Assembly: GCA_021397835.1 (NCBI GenBank)
Contig: JAJFZO010000747.1
Location: forward strand, 2,110,501-2,174,500
Length of the DNA stretch: 64,000 nt
Source of the DNA: Moringa oleifera
Lineage: Eukaryota > Streptophyta > Magnoliopsida > Brassicales > Moringaceae
Reading direction: 5' to 3'
Positions 41,086 through 56,245 of this stretch are shown piece by piece. The notes under the pieces are model-generated. The model was given only the letters and a program-made list of their open reading frames with translations, did not search any database and was not told the DNA's origin. Position numbers and translations under genes: made by a program. How positions within the stretch are numbered: the first letter of the stretch is position 1; the number at the start of each line of letters is the position of its first letter.

Positions 41086-43584
41086 GTGATGATGGGTTAT
41101 TCAGGATTTGGAATAATCGTCTTTGGTTTATCATTCTTGTGTTTGGTTTGCTTTTCCTTTGGATTTACCCCTGTGGATAATTACCTAATTGATTGTGGAT
41201 CACCCACCAACACCACTGTTAGTGGTAGAGTCTTCATGGCTGATAAATCGGCATCGAAGTATCTTTCCAGTCCAGGAGATGTTCTTGCAGACACCACAAA
41301 ATCAGTTACTTCCTCTAATGATTCTGCACTTTATCAGACTGCTAGAATCTTCACTGGAACCTCCACCTACACTTTCTCGATCCAACAATCTGGAAGGCAC
41401 TGGATTCGCCTTTATTTCTACCCTTTTGTTCATGATAGCTATGATATGAGCTCAGCCAAGTTTGCTGTCTCCACCCAGAATCATGTCCTCCTTAGTGATT
41501 TCACTCCAAATGGGACTGTTATGAAAGAATTTTCTCTGAATGTGACAACAAGCACCCTTATCATCACTTTCACACCATCTAGCGGTTCATTTGCATTCGT
41601 AAATGCCATAGAAGTTGTGTCAGTCCCAAATCAGCTCATAACAGATGATGCCAATCTTATTGGCCAAACAGGAGCATTTACAGGCCTGTTATGGCAGGCA
41701 CTGGAGACAGTTTCCAGGGTGAACATGGGTGGTCCTGTAGTTACCCCTGCTAATGATACCCTTGGGCGCACTTGGGTGCCTGATGGAAGTTTTTTAGTGC
41801 AGAAGAATCTTGCCAAAAGCGTCTCTAAAATTGGAGCTGTCGAATACGTAGAAGGTGGATCAACAATGGACATTGCTCCCAATACTGTTTATGGTACTTG
41901 CAGGGAGATGAATTCAGCAGGAAACCCCAACAGCAACTTCAACGTTACTTGGGAGTTCAGAATCGATCCTGGATATCAATATCTTCTCCGGTTTCACTTC
42001 TGTGACATAGTGAGCCCATCTCTTAACCAGCTTTACTTCAATGTTTATGTTGACTCCTGGCTTGTTGTTAGGGATCTTGATCTGAGTACTTATCTGGTTA
42101 ACACTTTGGGTGCTGCATATTACATGGATTATGTTACAGTGGCAACTGGTAATGATAAGATTCGTGTAAGTATTGGCCCATCTACTTTGCATACAGATTA
42201 CCCGAATGCCATTCTAAATGGCTTGGAAATTATGAAAATGAACAATTCTTTGGGCAGCCTCGGTGGACCTCTTAATAGTCCCGATTCTTCAAGTTCAAAG
42301 AAGAAAGTTGGTGTGATTGTGGGTGCCATCATTGGGGCAGTTGTTGTAATTGTTTTGGCTGGGGTTCTCATTTTGATTTGCAGAAGAAGAGGGGCTGCAC
42401 ATCAAGGTCATTCGAAGACATGGATTCCTTTGTCTATTAATGGAGAAACTTCCCATACCACGGGAAGTAAATTCTCCAGTGCAACAACTGCTAGTATCTT
42501 GTCCAACTTGGGATATCGCTTTGCTTTTGCAGTAGTTCAAGAGGCCACAAACAACTTCGATGAGAGTTGGGTAATTGGAATTGGTGGTTTTGGTAAGGTG
42601 TACAAGGGAGTTCTGAATGATGGCACAAAAGTTGCTGTTAAGAGAGGCAATCCCAAGTCTCAACAGGGACTGGCAGAGTTCCAGACTGAAATTGAAATGC
42701 TTTCTCAGTTCCGCCACCGCCATTTGGTTTCACTGATTGGATATTGTGATGAGAAAAACGAGATGATTCTAATCTACGAGTATATGGAGAATGGGACTCT
42801 GAAGAGTCATCTCTACGGCTCCGGTCTTCCCAGCTTGAGTTGGAAGCAGAGGCTCGAGATATGCATTGGAGCTGCCAGAGGACTTCATTACCTTCATACT
42901 GGCTACGCAAAAGCAGTCATTCATCGTGATGTGAAGTCTGCAAATATCTTGCTTGATGAGAATCTAATGGCCAAAGTTGCTGATTTTGGACTGTCAAAGA
43001 CAGGACCTGAAATTGATCAGACCCATGTGAGCACTGCTGTTAAAGGAAGTTTTGGATATCTGGATCCTGAATATTTCAGAAGGCAACAACTGACGGAGAA
43101 ATCAGACGTTTATTCATTTGGGGTTGTTTTGTTTGAAGTTCTTTGTGCAAGACCTGTCATAGATCCATCCCTTCCTAGGGAAATGGTGAATTTGGCTGAA
43201 TGGGCAATGAAGTGGCAGAAGAAAGGGCAGCTAGATCAAATAATAGATTCTACTCTGGTAGGAAAAATCAGGCCGGATTCTCTTAGAAAATTCGGAGAAA
43301 CTGCTGAGAAATGCCTGGCTGACTTTGGTGTGGACAGACCTTCCATGGGAGATGTCCTGTGGAATCTGGAGTACGCTCTTCAACTACAAGAGGCAGTCAT
43401 CGAAGGTGATCCAGAAGAAAACAGTACTAACATGATCGGCGATCTTCTGCCTCAAGTGAACAATTTCAGCGAGGTTGACGCTTCTGTTTCTGCTGCTCAG
43501 TTTGAAGCCTCAAGTGCGGACGATCTCTCAGGTGTTTCAATGAGTCGGGTATTCTCACAGCTGGTGAAATCAGAGGGTAGATGA
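41086..43584 (+). CDS. HERK1: CrRLK1L receptor kinase, HERK1/ANJEA type
   Basis: CrRLK1L kinases sense wall state and RALF peptides and act in cell expansion and pollen-tube reception. Single-exon ORF of 832 residues, as usual for the family; ATG at 41086, with 41089 and 41092 also possible. Signal peptide about 1-26, then FTPVDNYLIDCGSPTNTTVSGR, very like HERK1. Two malectin subdomains follow (FAVSTQNHVLLSDFT; SFAFVNAIEVVSVP about 160-180; the second to about 390). The membrane helix VGVIVGAIIGAVVVIVLAGV is at about 405-430. The kinase is complete: IGIGGFGKVYKG near 496, VAVKRG near 515, HRDVKSANIL near 613, DFGLSK near 633, then GSFGYLDPEY. HRD and DFG are intact, so it should be active. 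Ortholog level (HERK1 or ANJ) is uncertain because those two are Arabidopsis duplicates. Confidence 0.93.
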   Translation: MMMGYSGFGIIVFGLSFLCLVCFSFGFTPVDNYLIDCGSPTNTTVSGRVFMADKSASKYLSSPGDVLADTTKSVTSSNDSALYQTARIFTGTSTYTFSIQQSGRHWIRLYFYPFVHDSYDMSSAKFAVSTQNHVLLSDFTPNGTVMKEFSLNVTTSTLIITFTPSSGSFAFVNAIEVVSVPNQLITDDANLIGQTGAFTGLLWQALETVSRVNMGGPVVTPANDTLGRTWVPDGSFLVQKNLAKSVSKIGAVEYVEGGSTMDIAPNTVYGTCREMNSAGNPNSNFNVTWEFRIDPGYQYLLRFHFCDIVSPSLNQLYFNVYVDSWLVVRDLDLSTYLVNTLGAAYYMDYVTVATGNDKIRVSIGPSTLHTDYPNAILNGLEIMKMNNSLGSLGGPLNSPDSSSSKKKVGVIVGAIIGAVVVIVLAGVLILICRRRGAAHQGHSKTWIPLSINGETSHTTGSKFSSATTASILSNLGYRFAFAVVQEATNNFDESWVIGIGGFGKVYKGVLNDGTKVAVKRGNPKSQQGLAEFQTEIEMLSQFRHRHLVSLIGYCDEKNEMILIYEYMENGTLKSHLYGSGLPSLSWKQRLEICIGAARGLHYLHTGYAKAVIHRDVKSANILLDENLMAKVADFGLSKTGPEIDQTHVSTAVKGSFGYLDPEYFRRQQLTEKSDVYSFGVVLFEVLCARPVIDPSLPREMVNLAEWAMKWQKKGQLDQIIDSTLVGKIRPDSLRKFGETAEKCLADFGVDRPSMGDVLWNLEYALQLQEAVIEGDPEENSTNMIGDLLPQVNNFSEVDASVSAAQFEASSADDLSGVSMSRVFSQLVKSEGR

Positions 43585-45431
43585 TATCTCCCAAAACGGT
43601 ACACCCTACCCACCAGTTTGGTTAGCCATGAAATGGAATGAGTATCAGTTTCATCTTCCATTAGCATGTTTGGCATCATTTCACACTGTAATTGAACATC
43701 AAATACAAAGCTTTCAGAACAGGAAACTTCGAAATTCCAGGTCCCTTTCACTCAGTTAAGTCACCACTTCTAGGTTCCATTACAGAACCTCATTAACTTT
43801 CTGTTTCATAGAATGTGATTGCAACGTACAATTCTGAATTCAGATTTTCCCATGAGGTTTTTTTTTGTGGAATTCTGCACCGAAACTACACGGCCGCCAT
43901 GTGAGTTCCTTAGACTTTCCTGCTTCAGGTGTTCTGGTTGAAGGAGTTTTAGGATTTTTATAAGAAATGTAGCATATATTTGTCTTGTAGTCTGTTCTTG
44001 CTTTATTAATTCACAATACTTCTACAGTAATTTCCTAGGAAATGCATTTCCATTTTGCAAATGTTACTTCTGGAATTGATTCTTTGCACAATTCTTCTTT
44101 CGGGTTTTGGATTTTCTTCTATTTATGCTGCCATTTTTGCTGGTGTCTTCTATTCATTTTGATAATTATAAGTTCTTAAGTTAAATAGGTACAAATATAT
44201 CTTGAATCTAAATTGTTTAATCTTTTCATAAATAACTTATCGTGCATCTTATTTCATGACATTGAATTGTATATTCTATGCTATCCAAATCTTGTAAGGA
44301 TACCATTATGATGAACCATATGATACGCTATAATGATCTTAATTTTTTAAATTAAATCATTAATTGCCTGCCATCAGCAAAGTGATTATGACTTAATTAA
44401 AGCATTATCTATAGTTGATAAATCCATCTTAACTTCATTTGTAAGTTTGGAATACATTGCATGATTAATGTTTTTTTTTTTTTTTGCTTGCTCCTTTAGG
44501 TTCCAATTACTTCTTCAATTCACGATAACAATAATTATTAGTTTTGATTATCGATGCATATTATTTTTTGTAAACTTTTGCGTCTTTGAAAACTATATAA
44601 TTAAGCAATATATAAGATATTAATTTTATATTTTATAATATATATGTTTTTTAAAATAATATTTAAAAAATCAGATGATACCTATAAAATGAGTCAAGAT
44701 AAAATCATGATCATTGTTTATGCAAGTTAAGTTTTTAATATTAAAATATCTTTGTTTTTAACGATAAGTTAACACATACATGAAATTAAGAGATTATATC
44801 AATTTAATTATTTTTCAAAAAATATATGTTTAAGAAAATACACAATGGTATGGATAAATTATGATTCAAAATTTCAATTGATCCCATCTAACTTACCGTG
44901 AGGACCATGTAGCGAACCGAAGAGACTGATGATTTCATGTGTTCATAATTGAATACCAATGAAATCCGACATATTAAAGATTTGAAAATGATTGTTGCCT
45001 AAAATTTTATAAAAAAATATTACTTAAAAATATAAAAAATTATAAAAGGATCTTTTATTATTATTAGTATTAACTTAATAGAAAATTAAATATATGAGAG
45101 TATTATTCATTCGGTTAATCAATCAACGATAATTATGGATCCAATTGAAGTAAGATATAGAATTATTAAATGGAATAATTTTAAATTTTAATATGAATAT
45201 AAAAATTATTATTTCTATAAAATTCATGATAATGTCAAGTTTTTTATAATTTTAATGGTGGAATAAAAGCAATGAAATAAAAATAAAAATTAATAATTTT
45301 CTTCTTTATATAAATCTGATAAAAATTATGAACACAACAGTCTCTCCTTTTAACAATATAGAAGAGAAACATTTCTTTATACCCACAAAAAGAAAAAGAA
45401 AAATGGGGGAAATTCTTGCTGTGAAATTACC
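43585..45431. other. HERK1-like 3' UTR and AT-rich spacer
   Basis: The first 400 bases look like 3' UTR. The rest is AT-rich spacer without recognisable coding sequence up to the convergent small gene. Confidence 0.4.
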
Positions 45432-45893
45432 TTAAAGTCCTCCATGGTCAGCAACATCAACCTTAGTCGTGCAAGACAACAACCTGCTGAACATGGAAGC
45501 CAAGGAATCACGGATCGTCTTCTTAACCGTTCTCTGCAACAAATTACAGTGATTCTTCCTCTTAACAACAGCTTCATGATTGCGAGTTTTAGGGTTCGTC
45601 TTGTTTCTCTTTGTTGCAGAGTTCTTGACTCTGTCTTTAACCTTGCCGAGACACTTCATGGTTTTTTCAGGTACCGTCTCTTTCCTTGAGAAGGTGTAGC
45701 TCCTCAGGTACATTTGCCTGCATGAGATGCTGTCCACCACCCTTGGCTGCCGCGCTTCATGGCTGCCGTTAGACCTGCCGCTCACTGTCCTCACGAACTC
45801 CGCCTCGGACTCCGGCCACTTGTGGAGGGTCGCATACGTTGTCGGCCGCACCCGGGTGTCGTTGATGCAGTCTCCGATGCACGTCGAAGCCAT
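45432..45893 (-). CDS. Small basic plant protein of unknown function
   Basis: Intronless reading frame of 153 residues from the ATG at 45893. The N-terminal half is ordered-looking (MASTCIGDCINDTRV, then LHKWPESEAEFVRTV, VVDSISCRQMYLRSYTFSRK). The C-terminal half is strongly basic (KDRVKNSATKRNKTNPKTRN) and ends with an amphipathic-looking SLASMFSRLLSCTTKV. No signal peptide or membrane helix. G+C and codon use are well above the surrounding spacer, which supports real coding. I believe related short proteins exist in other eudicots but know no function. The nuclear-localisation-like basic patch is only an inference. Confidence 0.65.
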   Translation of the reverse strand: MASTCIGDCINDTRVRPTTYATLHKWPESEAEFVRTVSGRSNGSHEARQPRVVDSISCRQMYLRSYTFSRKETVPEKTMKCLGKVKDRVKNSATKRNKTNPKTRNHEAVVKRKNHCNLLQRTVKKTIRDSLASMFSRLLSCTTKVDVADHGGL

Positions 45894-46938
45894 GCTCGTT
45901 CCCTTCTCCGATGAAACTGATACGAGACAACTTACTCAACTGCCATTAGAGAAAGAGAGAAGGCGATTGTTGAGTTCTATAGTGGGTGAGGGTGGTGTGT
46001 TTTATATGTGAGATCTTGTATGGAATGATGATGGTATTATATGGTGTTTGGTTGCCGAGAAAGTTATTTTGGTTCATAATGGTGAATGATAGTTTATGAT
46101 GTGAAGTGATTAAGTGTTTGCTTAGCAGTCTTGATAATGACATGAACTTATTTGATTGCTCTATGGTGGTAGGCAAGGCAGGCAACAGCAAGATATCATA
46201 GTTTAATTTTCTCGGGAAAGTAACATCTAAGAATTCCTAGTACAATATATCATTGCAATGACCACAAGAATAATCAGATATTCCAATACGCATTTAAGCT
46301 TATGGACATCACTGAATTGGGTTTTCTTTATTTTTCAGAAAGAAAAATTAAAAATTAAAATTGGGTTGCGATAAATAAAAAAAAAAAAGCGAAAGAGGAC
46401 CTAGTTTGAACTAAACCGTAAGGATAAAAATAGAAAATCAAAAATAGTGCCTAAAAAATGATTAAAAAATAAAACATTAAAAAGCTATATGTTGTATATA
46501 AAATCAATTAATATATTAAATATAGAGTAATTTTTATTGACATTGTAAATATGAATTTAAACATTTTTTTATGAAATTAAAACAAGTCAAAATAAGACGA
46601 CAATTACATGAAATGGTTAAATTTATAAGCAAGACAAGCCTAGAACCAGACCACAAGTTATGCTATACAAAACTCTCAACTCATGATAATGTTATATATT
46701 TTTTTATGAATGCATAAAATATTGTTTGTTTTGATAAATGAAAATTATATTATCATTGAAATATTCTTAAAATAAAATAAATTTGTGACTGATGTAAAAT
46801 TGATCCATCTAATAAAAATTTAATAATATGATAATATCATAAAATTAAAATTTATTTTTTATTTAAAGTTAGACATTGTACATACTTGATAGAATTGTAT
46901 CTTACAGAGGTAGAATTTGAAAGTTACCATATTAGAGA
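45894..46938. other. Promoter of small gene and AT-rich spacer
   Basis: A TATA-like motif on the minus strand near 46000-46010 (complement of TTTTATATG) fits the small gene's promoter. The rest is AT-rich without genes. Confidence 0.35.
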
Positions 46939-47515
46939 TTGATTGATAACAATACGTGGTTTCATGAGTTGGATGGCTCAAAGTGGGCTACAAATACAAT
47001 GGCCCAAGTTCAGATGATAGTGAGGTTTCAACTTGTCTGCAGAAAGTGTACATATGGGAGGGCTTTGTCCCTGTCAATGGTAACCAATCTGGGTCCTGGT
47101 TTGACCCCTCAGCCTGGACACTAGCACCACAAATTGACAAAGGGCACTGGGTACTACCATCAAGTTGGAAGCCTTTGTGGTGCACTGGCATGGTGAAAAT
47201 GAAAGGTCACCCAGTAACTGTCCCTGGAACTTGTGCATGTTTGATTACCAGGCCCCCAGAAAACTTCAAGTAATTCCAGGATCTCTAATTACGATTGCTT
47301 ATGTCACTACAGTACCCTGAAAATTGTGCTTGTGTCACCACCAGGGCCCTGGAGAACTTCAAGAAATTCCAGCGAGATGGATCCTGGATCTCTAATTATG
47401 AGAGCTTATGTCACGACGGGACCCTGGAAATTGTGCTTATGTCATTACCAGGGCCCCTGGAAACTTCAAGAACTTCCAGGGACATGAATCCTGGATCTCT
47501 CTCATTAAGCAAACG
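46939..47515 (+). other. Unidentified G+C-richer, coding-like segment
   Basis: In spacer that is otherwise very AT-rich, this block is G+C-richer. It contains an open frame 46983-47273 (for example WEGFVPVNGNQSGSWFDPSA, then HWVLPSSWKP). Its right part merges into three tandem repeats. No family recognised, no good splice or promoter context. It may be a gene remnant, a fragment of an uncharacterised transposon, or a non-coding transcript. Confidence 0.35.
47222..47513 (+). repeat. Three tandem repeats of about 93-106 bases
   Basis: Units 47222-47314, 47315-47420 and 47421-47513 share CCCTG(G)AAA-TTGTGC, ACCAGG-CCC, AACTTCAAG-AATTCCAG and GGATCTCTAATTA-like parts. Each includes a near-palindrome around CCTGGAAACTTCAAGAA/CTTCCAGG. 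In translation the units resemble one another (NCACVTTRALENFKKFQ; NCAYVITRAPGNFKNFQ), although the frame shifts between copies. Confidence 0.75.
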
Positions 47516-48546
47516 CTGAACTCTGTCCAGCAGTTACACTGTTTCCATGGTGGAACTTTAACTCCTTTTTGTGGGTATCCCAAGAAACAAGAACAACCCT
47601 CCAAGAAAGTGCAAGAAAATTCTAAGCTCTCTGCTTTGGTACATTGCATTCATTCTTTTCTTACTTTATATAAGTACCATTCATTATTATGTTTTCCACG
47701 GACATACAATCACAAGAACCTCAACGGTACGATAAAGGTCATATCATTTTAACTTCTAAGAAAAACTAAGGATTTGTTGAATTTTTGTTTGATATTATGA
47801 TTGAGATTTATAATCTTATTTGCCCGATAAGAGAATAAAATGTCGGACCATACAGAAAATGACAATTACTTTTTATATTTTTCCGGATCCTTGGAATGTT
47901 GCAGAGATTACCATCAATGGTATATGATGTGTAAAATGTTTCCATACTGTTAATTTTAAAGTAAATATAAAAAATTTTATATGTTTTTTGAATTTAAATT
48001 ATGTAAAAAAATAAAAAAATCGAAGATATTAAATTGAGCTATTATATAATAAATTTTAAATTAAAATTTTTTAATAAATATTATTAAATTTGGTATTATA
48101 ATTTTTTTTCAAAATTTATATTAAAAATATTTTTAAATTTATTTTATTTAAAATTCTAAAAAATCATAAGAATGTATATTTAAATTATTTAAAATTGCAA
48201 AAATAAATTCAGTTATAAATTTTTTTTTAAAATATTTCCACAACAAAATATTTTAATTTTTATTATTTTTAAGTTAAATTTTAATTAAAATTTAATTAGA
48301 AATCAGACATAAAATTAATTTAATTGATTCATTGCAATTTAAATTAAAAAATAAAAAATAATATTTATCCTTAATTTTATAAATTTACGTATAATAAATA
48401 GATTTTAAAATTGTTAAGCATGATGCCCATTAAATTTGGAAATATAGCAAAAATCCCACGTTGCTTTGGTGGTAAGGGAATGAACAGAAACTTTCTAGTG
48501 AGCAATATTTCTCAATTTTCTCGTCTTTTGATGGGAGATTGAACAG
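47516..48546. other. Spacer upstream of the calcium pump
   Basis: About 47960-48300 is another copy of the AT-rich dispersed repeat (ATATTTCCACAACAAAATATTTTA matches the copy near 30220 at its core). From about 48440 the sequence changes to promoter-like with several ACGT cores. Confidence 0.4.
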
Positions 48547-48565
48547 CCAATAAATGCTTGCCACG
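48547..48565 (+). promoter_or_regulatory. Exact ER-stress response element (ERSE) upstream of the ER Ca2+-ATPase
   Basis: CCAAT (48547-48551), nine bases, then CCACG (48561-48565), which is the full ERSE consensus CCAAT-N9-CCACG. In plants NF-Y and ER-stress bZIP factors (bZIP28/bZIP60) act on such sites. It lies about 300 bases before the spliced leader donor of the ECA gene, in its promoter region. Function is inferred from match and position. Confidence 0.6.
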
Positions 48566-48588
48566 TTGCCTGGAGGTCAATAGCAAAC

Positions 48589-48594
48589 CACGTG
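48589..48594 (+). promoter_or_regulatory. G-box CACGTG in the ECA promoter
   Basis: Palindromic G-box core. Other ACGT cores lie nearby (about 48458-48466, 48561-48567, 48631-48638, 48692-48698), making a cluster of bZIP/bHLH-type sites before the calcium pump. Confidence 0.45.
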
Positions 48595-48711
48595 ATTGCT
48601 TTATGTGGTAACAACGAACCTTTGTTTTCCCGACGTGGCTGGATCTCATTGATTTTAACTTTGGAAAGTCGTTACTGGCAAAAGGCAAGACGGCACGTTA
48701 AAACAAACACC

Positions 48712-48714
<3 letters not shown>

Positions 48715-48755
<41 letters not shown>
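48715..48755 (+). repeat. (GA)n microsatellite in ECA promoter/leader
   Basis: About 20 GA units. GA tracts near plant start sites can bind BPC/GAGA factors; this one is also a likely length polymorphism. Confidence 0.9.
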
Positions 48756-48758
<3 letters not shown>

Positions 48759-48880
48759 TAAACCATTGAATCGTTCTCTTTCTTTATTTGCATAGGTCTC
48801 TCTGAAAAATAAAAAACATTTTTAAGGGAGGGAGATGGAGAGAGAGAGGCCAATCAGCAGCAGAGTGGAGCTTCATTCTG

Positions 48881-49208
48881 GTTAGTGAACCCTAAATCTT
48901 CATTTTGTAAACTTTTGTTCGAATTCGATTGTTTATTCTTGATTTGGATATTGTTTGTTACTTGTTTAGACGCCGAGGAAGCAAGAAAGGAAGGAAATCT
49001 GCTTTAACTTGTTAGATTTGATCAATCATTAGCTTGTACCTTTTGACCATTCGTATGCTAGAACAGCTAAACGGCTTTTTGTGGAGCTTGGTAGTCTTGT
49101 TCATGGGCTGTGGTTTCTTTTTAGTTGTTAAAGTGATGGATAGATCTTGAGTGTTCTATTTGCCTAATGATGCCATAAATTTTACTTTGGATTTTTTTTT
49201 TTTTTCAG
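48881..49208 (+). other. Intron in the ECA 5' UTR
   Basis: Donor CATTCTG then GTTAGT, acceptor after a T-tract ending TTTTTCAG. It separates a GA-rich leader exon (ending 48880) from the exon that carries the start codon at 49293. Inferred from splice signals only. Confidence 0.5.
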
Positions 49209-49292
49209 GTTAAGGATTAGGCTTTAGCGGAAAAAAGTAGTCATTTTCCTTCCATGAGTTGAAAAGTTAAGTTAATTTGTAGCCTGACTGCA

Positions 49293-54668
<5,376 letters not shown>

Positions 54669-55448
54669 GCCACCAAAGTTGGAGGATGATTGGCAACACC
54701 AAGAAAGGCCTTGTCTCCTACTTCATCTGGAATGAACCATTTTAACCTAACCTCTTGCCCAATTAGCTTCAGTTGGTTTCTGACCCTCAGGATTGAAATA
54801 GATCGAGTAGAAAATCCTTTAGTCTCCTATTTGAATTTAAACATTGCTAAGAAAAACTTGTTGCCCCTGTTAATTCGATCTTTCAATTATTTCTCTCATC
54901 TTTTATTCTGTCTTGGAGGTCAAGAAACAGATAGGGATACAAACTGGCAATAATTTCCTATTTCATCTTAAATAACCTCTTGGTTTTTTTCTGCATCGAA
55001 GCAATATTTTGATACAGTAAAATGAAGTATTTTACTCTTAACTAACCAATTTCTTATGTGAATGTCTGCCATTGAGAAACACATTTTTTTGGTGATTTCC
55101 AAGCGGATTGTGATATTTGATACTTAATTAGATTAGATTAGCAATCTCTTGTAATAAATAAACATGCATGTAAGTAAAATCACAAGGAAAGACGTGGCTC
55201 AAAGTGCAAAGCACAGAACTCTATAAGAACAAAAAGATAAGTTTCATTCAAATTGTCATCCAGAGGAGGAATTACAAAAGATTAATTAGCTAGCAGTAAT
55301 TAAATTCCCAAACATCCCCAACCCTAATTACACAATCCCCAAAAACACACACCCTAACCCTAAACAGCACCACCACCATAACTCCATATTCTTGACAGCA
55401 AGACTTCTCCATCTTCCCCGTCCCCACCAATCCTAAAGAAAAAGGAGT
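54669..55448. other. Convergent 3' spacer (ECA / histone H4)
   Basis: 780 bases between facing stop codons; holds both 3' UTRs. No other gene recognised. Confidence 0.4.
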
Positions 55449-55766
<318 letters not shown>

Positions 55767-55779
55767 TCAGCTGGGAATT

Positions 55780-56029
55780 CTGAAGATTTGACCACCCAAA
55801 AGAGCATTAGAGAAAAAAGTTAAGAAGACAGGAGACAGAATGTTGCCAGAGAAAACATAAAAGCTAACAACATTAACCCCCAAAACAATCAGAGAAACAC
55901 CCAGAAGTGAGATTCATATATAAAATCTCACGAAAAGGTAAGAGATAAAGAGAGTAGAAGATTCAAGCTAAATCCACACAGACATCACATACAGCGAAGA
56001 GGAAACTTCTTAAGGAGAAAAGCACAGAC
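55780..56029 (-). other. Intron in the histone H4 5' UTR
   Basis: On the minus strand, CACGTTAAG then GTCTGT is a donor at 56029 and AAATCTTCAG an acceptor at 55780, leaving a short leader just before the ATG. Leader introns are more typical of replication-independent histone genes. Inferred from splice signals. Confidence 0.5.
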
Positions 56030-56104
56030 CTTAACGTGAATAACAGAGAAACCTCAACTTCAAGACAGAAACAAAGCCAGTGGTCTTGATAGGAGATAAC
56101 CGTG

Positions 56105-56245
56105 TGGCATTTATAGCCCAAGTGGGACCCGAGGCGCCGTACAAATCCGTGTGACTATCAACTATAGAATTAAAAGCCGTCGATAAGATCAAACCAACGG
56201 CTGAGATGAAAATTTGTGAGTCACTAGGATCGGTGACGTGGCCAG
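56105..56245 (-). promoter_or_regulatory. Histone H4 promoter with TATA and histone-type motifs
   Basis: A TATAAAT on the minus strand (complement of 56108-56115) fits a start near 56080. Upstream are an AACGG core (CCAACGGCT at about 56193-56201), resembling MYB3R mitosis elements, and TGACGT at 56234-56239, the complement of the plant histone hexamer ACGTCA. Confidence 0.5.
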
